Shown here piece by piece: positions 1-7,803 of a stretch of 64,000 nt of DNA. The position numbers and the translations under genes are program-made. The stretch comes from Paenibacillus_F sp047238265. Its GTDB lineage: Bacteria > Bacillota > Bacilli > Paenibacillales > NBRC-103111. The notes under the pieces were generated by a model, which searched no databases, was not told the DNA's origin, and saw only the letters and a program-made list of their open reading frames with translations. The stretch lies in the NCBI RefSeq assembly GCF_047238265.1, contig NZ_JBDFMM010000001.1, forward strand, positions 4,588,001-4,652,000. Reading direction: 5' to 3'. Within the stretch, counting starts at the first letter, position 1. Each line of letters starts with the position of its first letter.

Positions 1-144
1 GCGGAACGCTTTAACGGTCAAAAGCTCCGGATCTCCCGGACCAACTCCGAGCCCGTACAGGGTCCCTGCCCCTACGGATTCCGCGCGGCCCTCAGGCTGT
101 CTTGCACCCGCCGCCCGGGTGTCGCTTGCTGCATATTCGCTCAT
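1..144 (-). CDS. cbiL: Precorrin-2 C20-methyltransferase, N-terminal fragment (cut by window edge)
   Basis: Only the first 48 codons are inside the window. After a variable Ala/Gly-rich N-terminus of about 27 residues comes GTLYGLGVGPGDPELLTVKA, the SAM-binding glycine-rich start typical of CbiL/CobI, which methylates C20 of (cobalt-)precorrin-2. The ATG at 144 overlaps the stop of cbiET in an ATGA arrangement, and AAGGAG lies about 9 bases upstream, so the two genes are translationally coupled. It is the last visible gene of the cobalamin operon. The N-terminal extension before the methyltransferase core is longer than usual. The assignment rests on one motif plus context. Confidence 0.85.
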   Translation of the reverse strand, partial: MSEYAASDTRAAGARQPEGRAESVGAGTLYGLGVGPGDPELLTVKAFR

Positions 145-1397
145 GTGGCTGCGTCTCCTTTATGTTCAGATATGTCGGATGTGTCCGTAGTTTCTTCGGG
201 AATGTTCGAAGCGGTCACGATATAGACCGGATTCAGCGCTTCAAACCGCGTCAGCTGTAAAATCGGCTTGCTCCGCGAAATCTGGAGAAGCTGAATATCC
301 GTGCGCATCCCTTCTTCGGCAAAAGCGCCCATCGCGTCGCTTAAATTCTCAATGGTCACGGCATTAAGCACAATGCGGCCCCCCGGTCTCAGCCGTGAAG
401 CGCAAAGGCGCAGCAGTTCCCTCATCTCTCCGCCGGTGCCGCCGATAAAAATCGCATCGGGGTCAGGAAAAGCCTCCAGCCCCTCAGGCGCCCTTCCGTG
501 CACAGCCGTAAGATCGACCCGGAAACGCCGCGCATTTTCATGACAGTTGGCGAGATCTCCCTCGTTTTTCTCTATCGCAAAAACCGCCCCCTCACGGGCG
601 ATTCTTCCCGCCTCGATGGCAACGGAGCCCGTGCAGGTGCCGATGTCCCACACGACGCTGTCCGGACGGAGAGCTAGCTGGGTAAGACTGAGGACGCGCA
701 CCTCGCGTTTGGTGATCAGCCCTTTGTCGGGCTTGCGCTGGGCGAACTGCTCGTCGGGGATGCCGAGCGGCCATACCGGAGAAGGGCCCGTGCTCTTCAG
801 CACCACGAGATTAAGCGGCGCGCACTCCGTACGCGCAAGCTGCTCCAGCTCGTACCAGCCCGTGCGCTCTGCGGCCCCCCCGGCGTTTTCCGCTACGAAA
901 ACGCGGTATTCGGTCATGCCGTACTGGAGCAGATAAGCGGCGATAGCGGCCGGCGTATTGTGCTCGTCCGTCAGCAGCGCCACCTTCGGCCTGCCGTCGA
1001 TGCGCTGCGCGAGCCCTTTGATGCTGCGGCCGTGCAGGGATACGACGTGCGCGTCCTGCCAGCTCTCGCCCATCCGGGCGAATGCAAGCTGAAGCGAGCT
1101 CAGATACGGGTACAGCTCTACCCGGAGCTTACGCGCAAGCAGAGAGCCGATGCCATAGAACAAGGGATCGCCCGATGCCAGCACGACAACCGTCCGCTCC
1201 TCTGCCGCGAGCTCGTCCGTCATGGCCGACAGGCCGCCTTTCAGCACTTTCTTCTCCCCCCGGTAATCCGGAAAAAAAGCCAGGTGCCGCTCCCCTCCGA
1301 CCAGAACCTCGCTGTCCTCGATCCACTGCCGGTAGGCCGGCAGCAGGCTTTCCGCCCCGTTGTCCCCTATCCCGATCACTTTAATGGGTTTGCTCAC
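141..1397 (-). CDS. cbiET: Bifunctional cobalt-precorrin-7 C5-methyltransferase / C15-methyltransferase-decarboxylase (CbiET)
   Basis: This 418-residue protein fuses two SAM-dependent enzymes. Residues 1 to about 205 are a CbiE-type tetrapyrrole methylase (IKVIGIGDNGAESL at the start, ASGDPLFYGIG in the middle). Residues from about 215 are a Rossmann-type CbiT domain (ITKREVRVLSLTQLAL, WDIGTCTGSVAIEAGR, DAIFIGGTGGE). Together they methylate C5 and C15 and decarboxylate the C12 acetate, the job CobL does in one chain. The length is normal for CbiET/CobL. The ATG overlaps the cbiD stop by four bases and its own stop overlaps the cbiL start, so it sits in a tight operon. Confidence 0.95.
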   Translation of the reverse strand: MSKPIKVIGIGDNGAESLLPAYRQWIEDSEVLVGGERHLAFFPDYRGEKKVLKGGLSAMTDELAAEERTVVVLASGDPLFYGIGSLLARKLRVELYPYLSSLQLAFARMGESWQDAHVVSLHGRSIKGLAQRIDGRPKVALLTDEHNTPAAIAAYLLQYGMTEYRVFVAENAGGAAERTGWYELEQLARTECAPLNLVVLKSTGPSPVWPLGIPDEQFAQRKPDKGLITKREVRVLSLTQLALRPDSVVWDIGTCTGSVAIEAGRIAREGAVFAIEKNEGDLANCHENARRFRVDLTAVHGRAPEGLEAFPDPDAIFIGGTGGEMRELLRLCASRLRPGGRIVLNAVTIENLSDAMGAFAEEGMRTDIQLLQISRSKPILQLTRFEALNPVYIVTASNIPEETTDTSDISEHKGDAAT

Positions 1398-2530
1398 TCT
1401 TCTTTCCCCTTTCCGTATAAAACAGCCCGGTCCAGAAGCTGGGCTTTCATCGAGATCAGAATCGTTTCGATCGCGACCGTCCCGTCCTTCTCCGGCGCCG
1501 CCCGATCGAGCCCCATTTCTTTCAAGCCTTCCCGACAGCAGCGGCTGCTCATTTCCTCAAAAAAAGCCGTCATCCCCAGCTCCTGCATGCGGTCTCCGAC
1601 CTGGGAAGCGGTGTTGGCAGAAAGCACCTCGCCGACGAGCTCTTCATCCGCACCGGCCGCTTCCGCCAGCTCGGCCAGAAACCCGAAATCCACGGGAGCG
1701 CTTTTGGAATGGACCATCATGACGCCCTGCGCCAGCTTGGAAAACTTGCCCATCATGCCGACGAGCGTAATTTTCTTCACGCCCTGATTGCGGCACTGCT
1801 TCAAGGCGAAGCCGACGAAGTCCCCCATCTCCACAAAAGCTTCTTCCGGGAGCTCCGGATACAGGTCGATGCCGAACTTCTCCGAGCGTCCTCCGGTCGA
1901 GAGCACGATGTGTTCGCAGCCGCAGCGTACGGCTACCCGGATCGCCTGGGCCACGCTCGCTTTGTAGGCCGACGTGGAAAAAGGGACGACGGTTCCCCGC
2001 GTTCCCAGAATGGAAATGCCGCCGATAATCCCCAGACGGCCGTTCAATGTTTTCTTCGCGATTTCTTCCCCGTCCGGAACGGAAACGACAACCTGAACGC
2101 CCCGGCCGGAACCGTACACGTTCAGAACGTCTTCTACCGCTTCCCGGATCATTTTGCGCGGAACGGGGTTGATCGCCGCCTCACCGACCGGAACGGGCAG
2201 ACCGGGTTTGGTGACCCGTCCGACTCCGATTCCGCCGTCAATGACGATACCGGGTTCCGAAAGCCACTTCACCTCGGTAATAATCTTGGCGCCGTGAGTC
2301 GCGTCGGGATCGTCTCCCCCGTCTTTGATCGTCTCGGCCGAAGCCGTGTCCTCTCCGACCGAGCAGGCCGTCATCGTAAACGTGACGACCTCCCCGATCG
2401 GCAGCCGGATCGTCGCTTCGCTTTGCGGCTCCTGCTCGATCAGCGCGGTCAGAGCCGCTTTGGCCGTTGCGGCCGCACAGGAGCCTGTCGTGTAGCCGTG
2501 TCGGAGCGGTTTGGCTGCCTGCTCTTCCAT
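1394..2530 (-). CDS. cbiD: Cobalt-precorrin-5B C1-methyltransferase CbiD
   Basis: The 378-residue product starts with LRHGYTTGSCAAATAKAA, the CbiD signature, and contains GGIGVGRVTKPGL and ILGTRGTV. CbiD transfers the C1 methyl during ring contraction in the anaerobic (cobalt-early) pathway. It replaces the oxygen-dependent CobG/CobF chemistry, so it marks this operon as the anaerobic type. It begins 10 bases after cbiC and ends in an ATGA overlap with cbiET. Length and motifs match the family throughout. Confidence 0.95.
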   Translation of the reverse strand: MEEQAAKPLRHGYTTGSCAAATAKAALTALIEQEPQSEATIRLPIGEVVTFTMTACSVGEDTASAETIKDGGDDPDATHGAKIITEVKWLSEPGIVIDGGIGVGRVTKPGLPVPVGEAAINPVPRKMIREAVEDVLNVYGSGRGVQVVVSVPDGEEIAKKTLNGRLGIIGGISILGTRGTVVPFSTSAYKASVAQAIRVAVRCGCEHIVLSTGGRSEKFGIDLYPELPEEAFVEMGDFVGFALKQCRNQGVKKITLVGMMGKFSKLAQGVMMVHSKSAPVDFGFLAELAEAAGADEELVGEVLSANTASQVGDRMQELGMTAFFEEMSSRCCREGLKEMGLDRAAPEKDGTVAIETILISMKAQLLDRAVLYGKGKEE

Positions 2531-2540
2531 AGGCGTAAGC

Positions 2541-3191
2541 TTACCCCCGCTTCTCTGCCATCAGGGACAGCGCGTTGACCGCCGCCACCGCGACCGGGCT
2601 GCCTCCCTTGCGGCCAATATTCGTAATGAACGGCACGTCGAGCTGCAGTAGCTCTTCTTTGGATTCCGCCGCGGAAACGAAACCGACCGGAACGCCTACG
2701 ATAAGGCCCGGGCGCGCTTCGCCTTCCTTGACGAGACGGATCAGCTCAAGCAAAGCCGTTGGAGCATTCCCGATGGCGAAAATTCCGCCTTCCGCTTCAC
2801 GGATCGCCTTGCGGACCGAAATGATCGCGCGCGTCGTATTGAGCCTTTTGGCCTCTTCCATCACATCGGGATCGGAGATATAGACGTTCACTTTACCGCC
2901 GAATTTCTCGATGCGGGGCTTGCTGATCCCCACCTGCACCATCTGAACGTCCGCTACGACCGTACGTCCCGCCCGAATCGCTTCAATCCCGGCTTCTATT
3001 GCACGGGGATGGAAAACAAGGCTCCGGCCCAGCTCGAAATCGGCCGATGCGTGAATGACCCGCTGTACGACCGGATACTGCTCCTCGGTAAAATCGTGAG
3101 AGCCCAGCTCCTCCGTAATCATCTCGAAGCTTTTCGCTTCGATTTCCTGCGGCTGAACCGTCAGCGGTTTAAATTCGGTACGAAAGTCCAT
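2541..3191 (-). CDS. cbiC: Precorrin-8X methylmutase CbiC
   Basis: The 216-residue protein moves a methyl group from C11 to C12 of (cobalt-)precorrin-8 to give hydrogenobyrinate or cobyrinate. RVIHASADFE carries the histidine known to be catalytic in CobH/CbiC, and the C-terminal GVPVGFVSAAESKE and TNIGRKGGSPVAVAAVNA are conserved family blocks. Its ATG shares one base with the stop of cbiJ (TAATG), which indicates coupled translation. Length is normal. Confidence 0.95.
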   Translation of the reverse strand: MDFRTEFKPLTVQPQEIEAKSFEMITEELGSHDFTEEQYPVVQRVIHASADFELGRSLVFHPRAIEAGIEAIRAGRTVVADVQMVQVGISKPRIEKFGGKVNVYISDPDVMEEAKRLNTTRAIISVRKAIREAEGGIFAIGNAPTALLELIRLVKEGEARPGLIVGVPVGFVSAAESKEELLQLDVPFITNIGRKGGSPVAVAAVNALSLMAEKRG

Positions 3192-3970
3192 TAGGAAGAT
3201 ACCTCCTGCAAAAGATCGGCGGCCGCTTTAAGCACGCCCTCATAATCGGAAAAATGAATGCCGTATTCCAGGCCCGGACGGCCGATGACGATCGTCTCGA
3301 TGCCCATCTCCAGAGCCGCTTCCAGCTTCTCGTCCACCGCGCCGACTTTTCCGCTTTCTTTGGTAATCATCAGCGTGACGCCGTAATGCGCATAAAGCGC
3401 TTTGTTGAGCTCCTTGGAAAAAGGCCCCTGCATCGCCACGATATTGCGCTGCTCGACCCCCAGCTCCTCGCATTTCTCCATATTGTCGAGGCGCGGAAGC
3501 ATGCGGGCAACGAGCCTTACGTCCGGCAGCCCGCCAAGGCGCCGGGCGAAAATATGCAGCGTCTTGCTGCCCGTCGTCAGCATGACCACACCGCCGCGAA
3601 CGGCCGCCAGCTCGGCGGCGTGCGCGTAATCGTCCGCAAACACGATACCGGGCCGGACCCTCAGGTCCGACCCTTCCCGTTCATAGCGGACGTACGGCAC
3701 AGCCGCCGCTTTCGACGCCGCCATGGCGTTGCGCGAAGCTTCCTCGGCGAAGGGGTGGCTCGCGTCTACGACGAGCGAGACCTCTTCGCGCCGGATGAGC
3801 GCCGCCAGCGCTTCGGCGTCGAGGCGTCCGACGGCGGCGGCGATGCCCGCGTCGGTCAGGCTCTTGGCGGCGCTGTCGGTGACGACCGTCGCCAGCACGC
3901 GGTGCCCGGCCTGCGCCAGCAGCACCGCGAGCTCGCGGGCATCGCTCGTTCCGGCCAGGAGGAGGATCAT
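3191..3970 (-). CDS. cbiJ: Precorrin-6A reductase (CbiJ/CobK)
   Basis: This 259-residue reductase opens with MILLLAGTSDARELAVLLA, the nucleotide-binding start of CbiJ/CobK. It goes on with VVDASHPFAEEASRNA and ITKESGKVGAVDEKLEAA, both typical of the family. It reduces the macrocycle of (cobalt-)precorrin-6A with NAD(P)H. The start overlaps the cbiX stop in ATGA form. No odd features were seen apart from an alanine-rich, GC-rich composition. Confidence 0.93.
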   Translation of the reverse strand: MILLLAGTSDARELAVLLAQAGHRVLATVVTDSAAKSLTDAGIAAAVGRLDAEALAALIRREEVSLVVDASHPFAEEASRNAMAASKAAAVPYVRYEREGSDLRVRPGIVFADDYAHAAELAAVRGGVVMLTTGSKTLHIFARRLGGLPDVRLVARMLPRLDNMEKCEELGVEQRNIVAMQGPFSKELNKALYAHYGVTLMITKESGKVGAVDEKLEAALEMGIETIVIGRPGLEYGIHFSDYEGVLKAAADLLQEVSS

Positions 3971-5169
3971 CGTCCTCCCTCCCCGCCGGACGTGCCGGCC
4001 GCTACGGGGCCCGGCACAGGCTCTGACGCCGCCGCCCGCTGCCCCGCTTCGCCGCCGGGAACGCCGGCCTCGCCTGCGGTACGGAGGTCGTCCGCGTGCG
4101 CTTCATGCGCATGGGCTTGTGCATGCTCATGACTGTGCGCATGCTGCCCGTGGTCGTGAGCATGTTCATGATCGTGAGTATGTCCGTGAACATGATCATG
4201 CTCGTGATGGTGTGTATGTTCATGCGCGTGCGTATGTTCATGATCATGATGATGTTCATGCGCGTGCTCGTGGTCGTGATGGTGATCGTGATGATGATCG
4301 TGATGATGCCCATGATGGTGGTCATGGCCGTGGTCATGGTCATGGTCGTGATGATGGTGATGATCGATATGTTTCATCGCCTCCAGGCGGAAGGAACACA
4401 TGTCACAGTTCATTTTCACCTCATCCTGAAGCGCCTCGCCCGCACGATCGCGGAGAATGCCGCCAAGAATAGGGTCCAGGCCGAAATAATCGGTCATCTC
4501 GAACGCGCAGTCGGGGTAGCGCAGAGAGAAGTCGAGCAGCATGCCTTCCATCCGTTTGATCAGAATTCCCGTAAAAAGGAAATACGGAAGCACGATGACT
4601 TTCTTCGCGCCCAATCTCAGGCAGCGTTCAATGCCGTTTTCCAGAAGCGGCGCCGTTACGCCGATAAAAGCCGTTTCGACCCAGGGAACCTGAAGCTTTT
4701 CCCAAAGCAGACGGGAAATCTTGAACAGCTCGCTGTTCGCATCGGGGTCGCTGCTTCCGCGTCCGACAACAAGCACGGCGGTGTCTCCCGGCGTCTCTTC
4801 GCGGAAACGGTCCGCTCCGCCCAATCTAGCCGTCATGATGTCGACTACGCCCTCATGTACGCCGATCGGCCGGCCATAAATGAACTGCACGCCCGGGTAG
4901 CGCTCTTTCGCTTCGTCAATGGCACCCGGAATATGAATTTTGGCATGACCGGCGGAAAATAAAATGATCGGCACCACCGCAATCCGTGTGGCTCCCCGGT
5001 TGACGCAGGTTTGTATGCCTTGCGAAATAGTCGGTTTTTCCAGCTCCAGAAAACAGGTTTCGATAATGCCCTGTTCCATCGATTCGGCGAGCCGGTTTAC
5101 AAACGCCCGGACCTCGCTGTTTCCTTCCGCGTCACGGCTTCCGTGACCTACAAACAGTACCGCATCCAT
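3967..5169 (-). CDS. cbiX: Sirohydrochlorin cobaltochelatase CbiX (long form) with His-rich tail
   Basis: CbiX inserts cobalt into sirohydrochlorin, the entry step of the cobalt-early pathway. The two chelatase repeats are visible: LFVGHGSRDAEGNSEVRAF at residue 5 and VLVVGRGSSDPDANSEL near residue 130. Around residue 253 is MNCDMC, matching the MXCXXC motif that carries a [4Fe-4S] cluster in Bacillus megaterium CbiX. Residues about 267-358 are a tract more than half histidine with Asp, Glu, Ala and Gly, followed by a low-complexity tail. The His tract plausibly holds or delivers metal; this is inference. It lies 65 bases after cbiH and overlaps cbiJ. Confidence 0.95.
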   Translation of the reverse strand: MDAVLFVGHGSRDAEGNSEVRAFVNRLAESMEQGIIETCFLELEKPTISQGIQTCVNRGATRIAVVPIILFSAGHAKIHIPGAIDEAKERYPGVQFIYGRPIGVHEGVVDIMTARLGGADRFREETPGDTAVLVVGRGSSDPDANSELFKISRLLWEKLQVPWVETAFIGVTAPLLENGIERCLRLGAKKVIVLPYFLFTGILIKRMEGMLLDFSLRYPDCAFEMTDYFGLDPILGGILRDRAGEALQDEVKMNCDMCSFRLEAMKHIDHHHHHDHDHDHGHDHHHGHHHDHHHDHHHDHEHAHEHHHDHEHTHAHEHTHHHEHDHVHGHTHDHEHAHDHGQHAHSHEHAQAHAHEAHADDLRTAGEAGVPGGEAGQRAAASEPVPGPVAAGTSGGEGGR

Positions 5170-5234
5170 CGGTTCTGCCTCCTTTTTTGTATACCTGTAT
5201 TTGAAATGAAAGCCTCTTATTTAAGGAATGATCG

Positions 5235-7157
5235 TTAATCTCCGCACAAAGCGTTTTCGATTTGAAAAGCGGGGACTTCCCGGTGCCGGTAGCCCTCCAG
5301 CTCTTTTACGCGGGCAAAAAACTTGTGGAACCGTTCGTTCGGGTGCCCTTCGTCCCGGTATCTGGCGACGATCCGTTCGATGGTCTCGACCAGCTTGTCC
5401 GGCTCGATGCCTTCCGCAACGGGCTGCGCCGCGTGGGCATTGCGGCCGACGGTCTTTCCGCCGAGGAACAAATCGAACTTCTCCCGGCGGTACACGATGC
5501 CGATGTCCTCCTTCACCGCCCCGTAGCAGGCCATTCCGCAGCCGTTGAAGCCGATTTTCATCTCTTTGGGTACGGCCGTCCCGCCCAGAAGATCGTGAAG
5601 TTCCTCCGCATACGGCACCGCGTCCCCCTTGTCCATATTGCAGAAGTCGCAGGCTTTGACCTGAACCACATCGCCGACCGGAGCCAGCAGAAGCCCTTCG
5701 CCGCGAAGCCGTTTCGTCACGGTATCGGGATCGTCGGTCCGCAGCTTGACGAGAAGCTGGTGATGGGGGGTATACTCCATCGTTCCTTTATCGCCGACGG
5801 CCTCGGCGAGGACCATCAGCTGTTTGGCGGTCAGGTTTTTGTTCGCAAGACCGGGACTGACGGCGAACTCGAGAATAGCCTGCTGACGGAAAAAACCGCT
5901 CGGGGAAGCGGAAGCAGCCGGCCCGCCGGGCTCGCCCGTAACGAGACGGAGGGCTTCCTCCGCAAGCTCAAAAGCAGTCGGAGCGGCAGACCGTGCGGGT
6001 GCGGCAGGCGGACGGACCGCCACGGCAACCGCCGAGTCCTCATACTCCCCGGTAACCGCTGACGTATCGTACGCGGAGCGTGTGCCGGCCGCTTGTGTGC
6101 GGACCGGCAAATCTTCGCGGCCGTAGTCTTCGGCCGTGCCGGTCCCCTCGGCTTCCGGGCTGTATTCGCCGTATCCGTCGTCCCCGTATTCGTCCTCGTC
6201 GAAGAGGGACGGCAGACCGGTGTCCCGCGCTTCATCCGGCCGCAAAGCGGCATCGGACTGTTCCTCCGAGGCACAAGCGGATTCCTTGCCCTCCAAGGCC
6301 GGCGTGTCTTCCGCGCCGGTTTCCCCATCCTGCTCCAGAGCCCACGGCTCGGCCTCCCGCCGAAGACGCTCATGAGGACGCAGGGGCTGGATATCGCTGT
6401 CCAGCGTATACTTGCGCTGATAGCCCCGCGGCGTAATCATGAGCCCTTCATAGTTGCGGGTCGCGGAGTTGCCGATGATCACCGTGGTGAGCATGCCGAT
6501 GTCATGCTCCAGCATCTCCGCAAGCGTCGTCAGCACGACGTGCTCCCTGTCGCGGTAGGCGCTTTTGACGATACCTACCGGGGTATCCGGAGAGCGGTGC
6601 TTCAGCAAAATCTGCTGCGTCTCCACGATCTGCCGTGTCCGCCTCCCGCTCCGAGGGTTGTACAGCGCAATGACGAAATCGGCGGATGCGGCCGCCTCGA
6701 CTCTGCGCCGGATGAGATCCCAAGGCGTCAGGTGATCGCTGAGGCTGATCGTGCACGCGTCGTGCATCACGGGGGCTCCCAGCAGCGAAGCGCATGAGTT
6801 GATGGCCGAGATGCCGGGTACGATTTCGACCTCGACTCCCCCGTCGGGCTTCCAGCCTTTCTCGATCAGCACCTCGTACACGAGACCCGCCATGCCGTAT
6901 ACACCCGCATCGCCGCTCGATATGACGGCTACCTTGCGTCCGGCCTCCGCCTGTCTGACGGCTTCCTGCGCGCGGCTTACTTCCTCGGTCATGCCCGTAC
7001 GCACGACCTGTTTGCCGTCGATCAGGCTGCGGATCAGATCCACGTAAGTGTTATAGCCAATAATGACTTCGCTTTCCGAAATCGCCTCGCGTGCGCGTTT
7101 TGTAATATGGGCTTCGTCTCCGGGGCCAAATCCGATGATAAGCAGTTTACCGGCCAT
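5235..7157 (-). CDS. cbiH: Cobalt-precorrin-3 C17-methyltransferase fused to a ferredoxin/sulfite-reductase-like domain (CbiH60 type)
   Basis: Residues 1 to about 245 are a CbiH/CobJ methyltransferase (MAGKLLIIGFGPGDEAHITK, SSGDAGVYGMAG, VPGISAINSCASLLGAP, ALYNPRS). It methylates C17 and drives ring contraction. From about residue 415 comes a nitrite/sulfite-reductase-like domain with CDFC and NGCGMAC, likely Fe-S ligands. This two-part layout is that of CbiH60 from B. megaterium. The parts are joined by about 150 residues of acidic, Pro/Ala-rich linker. I chose the ATG at 7157 because AGGAGG lies 7 bases before it; the ATG at 7163 would nearly touch that site. First gene after the riboswitch. 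Confidence 0.93.
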   Translation of the reverse strand: MAGKLLIIGFGPGDEAHITKRAREAISESEVIIGYNTYVDLIRSLIDGKQVVRTGMTEEVSRAQEAVRQAEAGRKVAVISSGDAGVYGMAGLVYEVLIEKGWKPDGGVEVEIVPGISAINSCASLLGAPVMHDACTISLSDHLTPWDLIRRRVEAAASADFVIALYNPRSGRRTRQIVETQQILLKHRSPDTPVGIVKSAYRDREHVVLTTLAEMLEHDIGMLTTVIIGNSATRNYEGLMITPRGYQRKYTLDSDIQPLRPHERLRREAEPWALEQDGETGAEDTPALEGKESACASEEQSDAALRPDEARDTGLPSLFDEDEYGDDGYGEYSPEAEGTGTAEDYGREDLPVRTQAAGTRSAYDTSAVTGEYEDSAVAVAVRPPAAPARSAAPTAFELAEEALRLVTGEPGGPAASASPSGFFRQQAILEFAVSPGLANKNLTAKQLMVLAEAVGDKGTMEYTPHHQLLVKLRTDDPDTVTKRLRGEGLLLAPVGDVVQVKACDFCNMDKGDAVPYAEELHDLLGGTAVPKEMKIGFNGCGMACYGAVKEDIGIVYRREKFDLFLGGKTVGRNAHAAQPVAEGIEPDKLVETIERIVARYRDEGHPNERFHKFFARVKELEGYRHREVPAFQIENALCGD

Positions 7158-7312
7158 TCCCATTCCTCCTCTTCGCTGTAAAGAAAGCTGCGGCGCTTAC
7201 GCCCGGCAGCCGCTATCGTTCGATCCGGCTTTTCTACAGACAGACCTTTGTATATACACGTCGGTGCCTTCCGGCATACCCGCCGTTCCCCTTTTCATCC
7301 CGTCCGGGCCAT

Positions 7313-7350
7313 AAAAAAAAGCATTTCCATCCTCCTTGGATAGAAATGCT
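7313..7350 (-). terminator. Intrinsic terminator in the cobalamin operon leader
   Basis: Minus-strand RNA forms a 12-bp stem (GCATTTCTATCC with GGATGGAAATGC, one G-U pair) followed directly by eight U. It lies between the riboswitch and cbiH, so it is the natural expression platform for B12-dependent attenuation. The roughly 170 bases between aptamer and hairpin are more than usual, so an intermediate antiterminator fold is needed. Confidence 0.8.
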
Positions 7351-7519
7351 TCGAACTTTCGAGCCATTCAGCGGGAAAATCCCGCATATGCTTCCAACCC
7401 GTACAGACCGCCGGTCCGCGGGCTGTCTTGTATGACCCGGGTCCGGCAAGCCGCTGCTGGCAGCGATTCAGCCGTTCTCAACACCTCCCTAAATCCTCGT
7501 AGGTTATCTAGTGTTATTC

Positions 7520-7705
7520 AAACAGGCAGGTCTCCTGGCTCGGAGCTTTCTTCGGCGCCTTCCCGGATAAATCCAGTGACGTTGATGCCGAAAAAATTTT
7601 TTCCCTGCAATGCGGGGAGCTCCTTACAGTGGCGGGTCCGCGTCGGTCTTTCACCGAACTTCCCGTTTTAAGCGAAACCCTGTTCTTACGGACTGTCTGA
7701 TCCGT
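7520..7705 (-). promoter_or_regulatory. Cobalamin (B12) riboswitch aptamer
   Basis: Read on the minus strand, the element runs from about 7705 down to 7523. It contains GGGAAGTTCGGTGAAA, then ACCCGCCACTGT, and closes with the B12 box AGCCAGGAGACCTGCCTG, the strongly conserved segments of the adenosylcobalamin riboswitch in the right order and spacing. It precedes cbiH and its operon, so high B12 should shut the pathway off. Ends are approximate. Confidence 0.95.
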
Positions 7706-7754
7706 TCGAATGGGCTCCGCACCTGTTTTTACCATATTCGATTGTGTTCTGTTC

Positions 7755-7784
7755 ATCATAACATCCGGTCAAAGAACTTGTCTA
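7755..7784 (-). promoter_or_regulatory. Sigma-A-type promoter of the cobalamin operon
   Basis: On the minus strand TAGACA (7784-7779) and TATGAT (7760-7755) are separated by 18 bases; each matches consensus at five of six positions. The start would fall near 7748, some 45 bases before the riboswitch. Confidence 0.6.
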
Positions 7785-7803
7785 TGCCGATAAAACGGTC
7801 ACC

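Noticed and set aside
4002..4962. Met/Ile/Thr-rich and Val/Met-rich reading frames across the CbiX His tract
   Set aside because: Codon-shifted and antisense readings of CAT/CAC/GAC runs; the CbiX frame has family motifs on both sides.
7372..7481. Leader peptide between the B12 riboswitch and its terminator
   Set aside because: A TTG frame of 37 codons follows GGGAGG, but with only two bases between; no better start exists and no similarity is evident.
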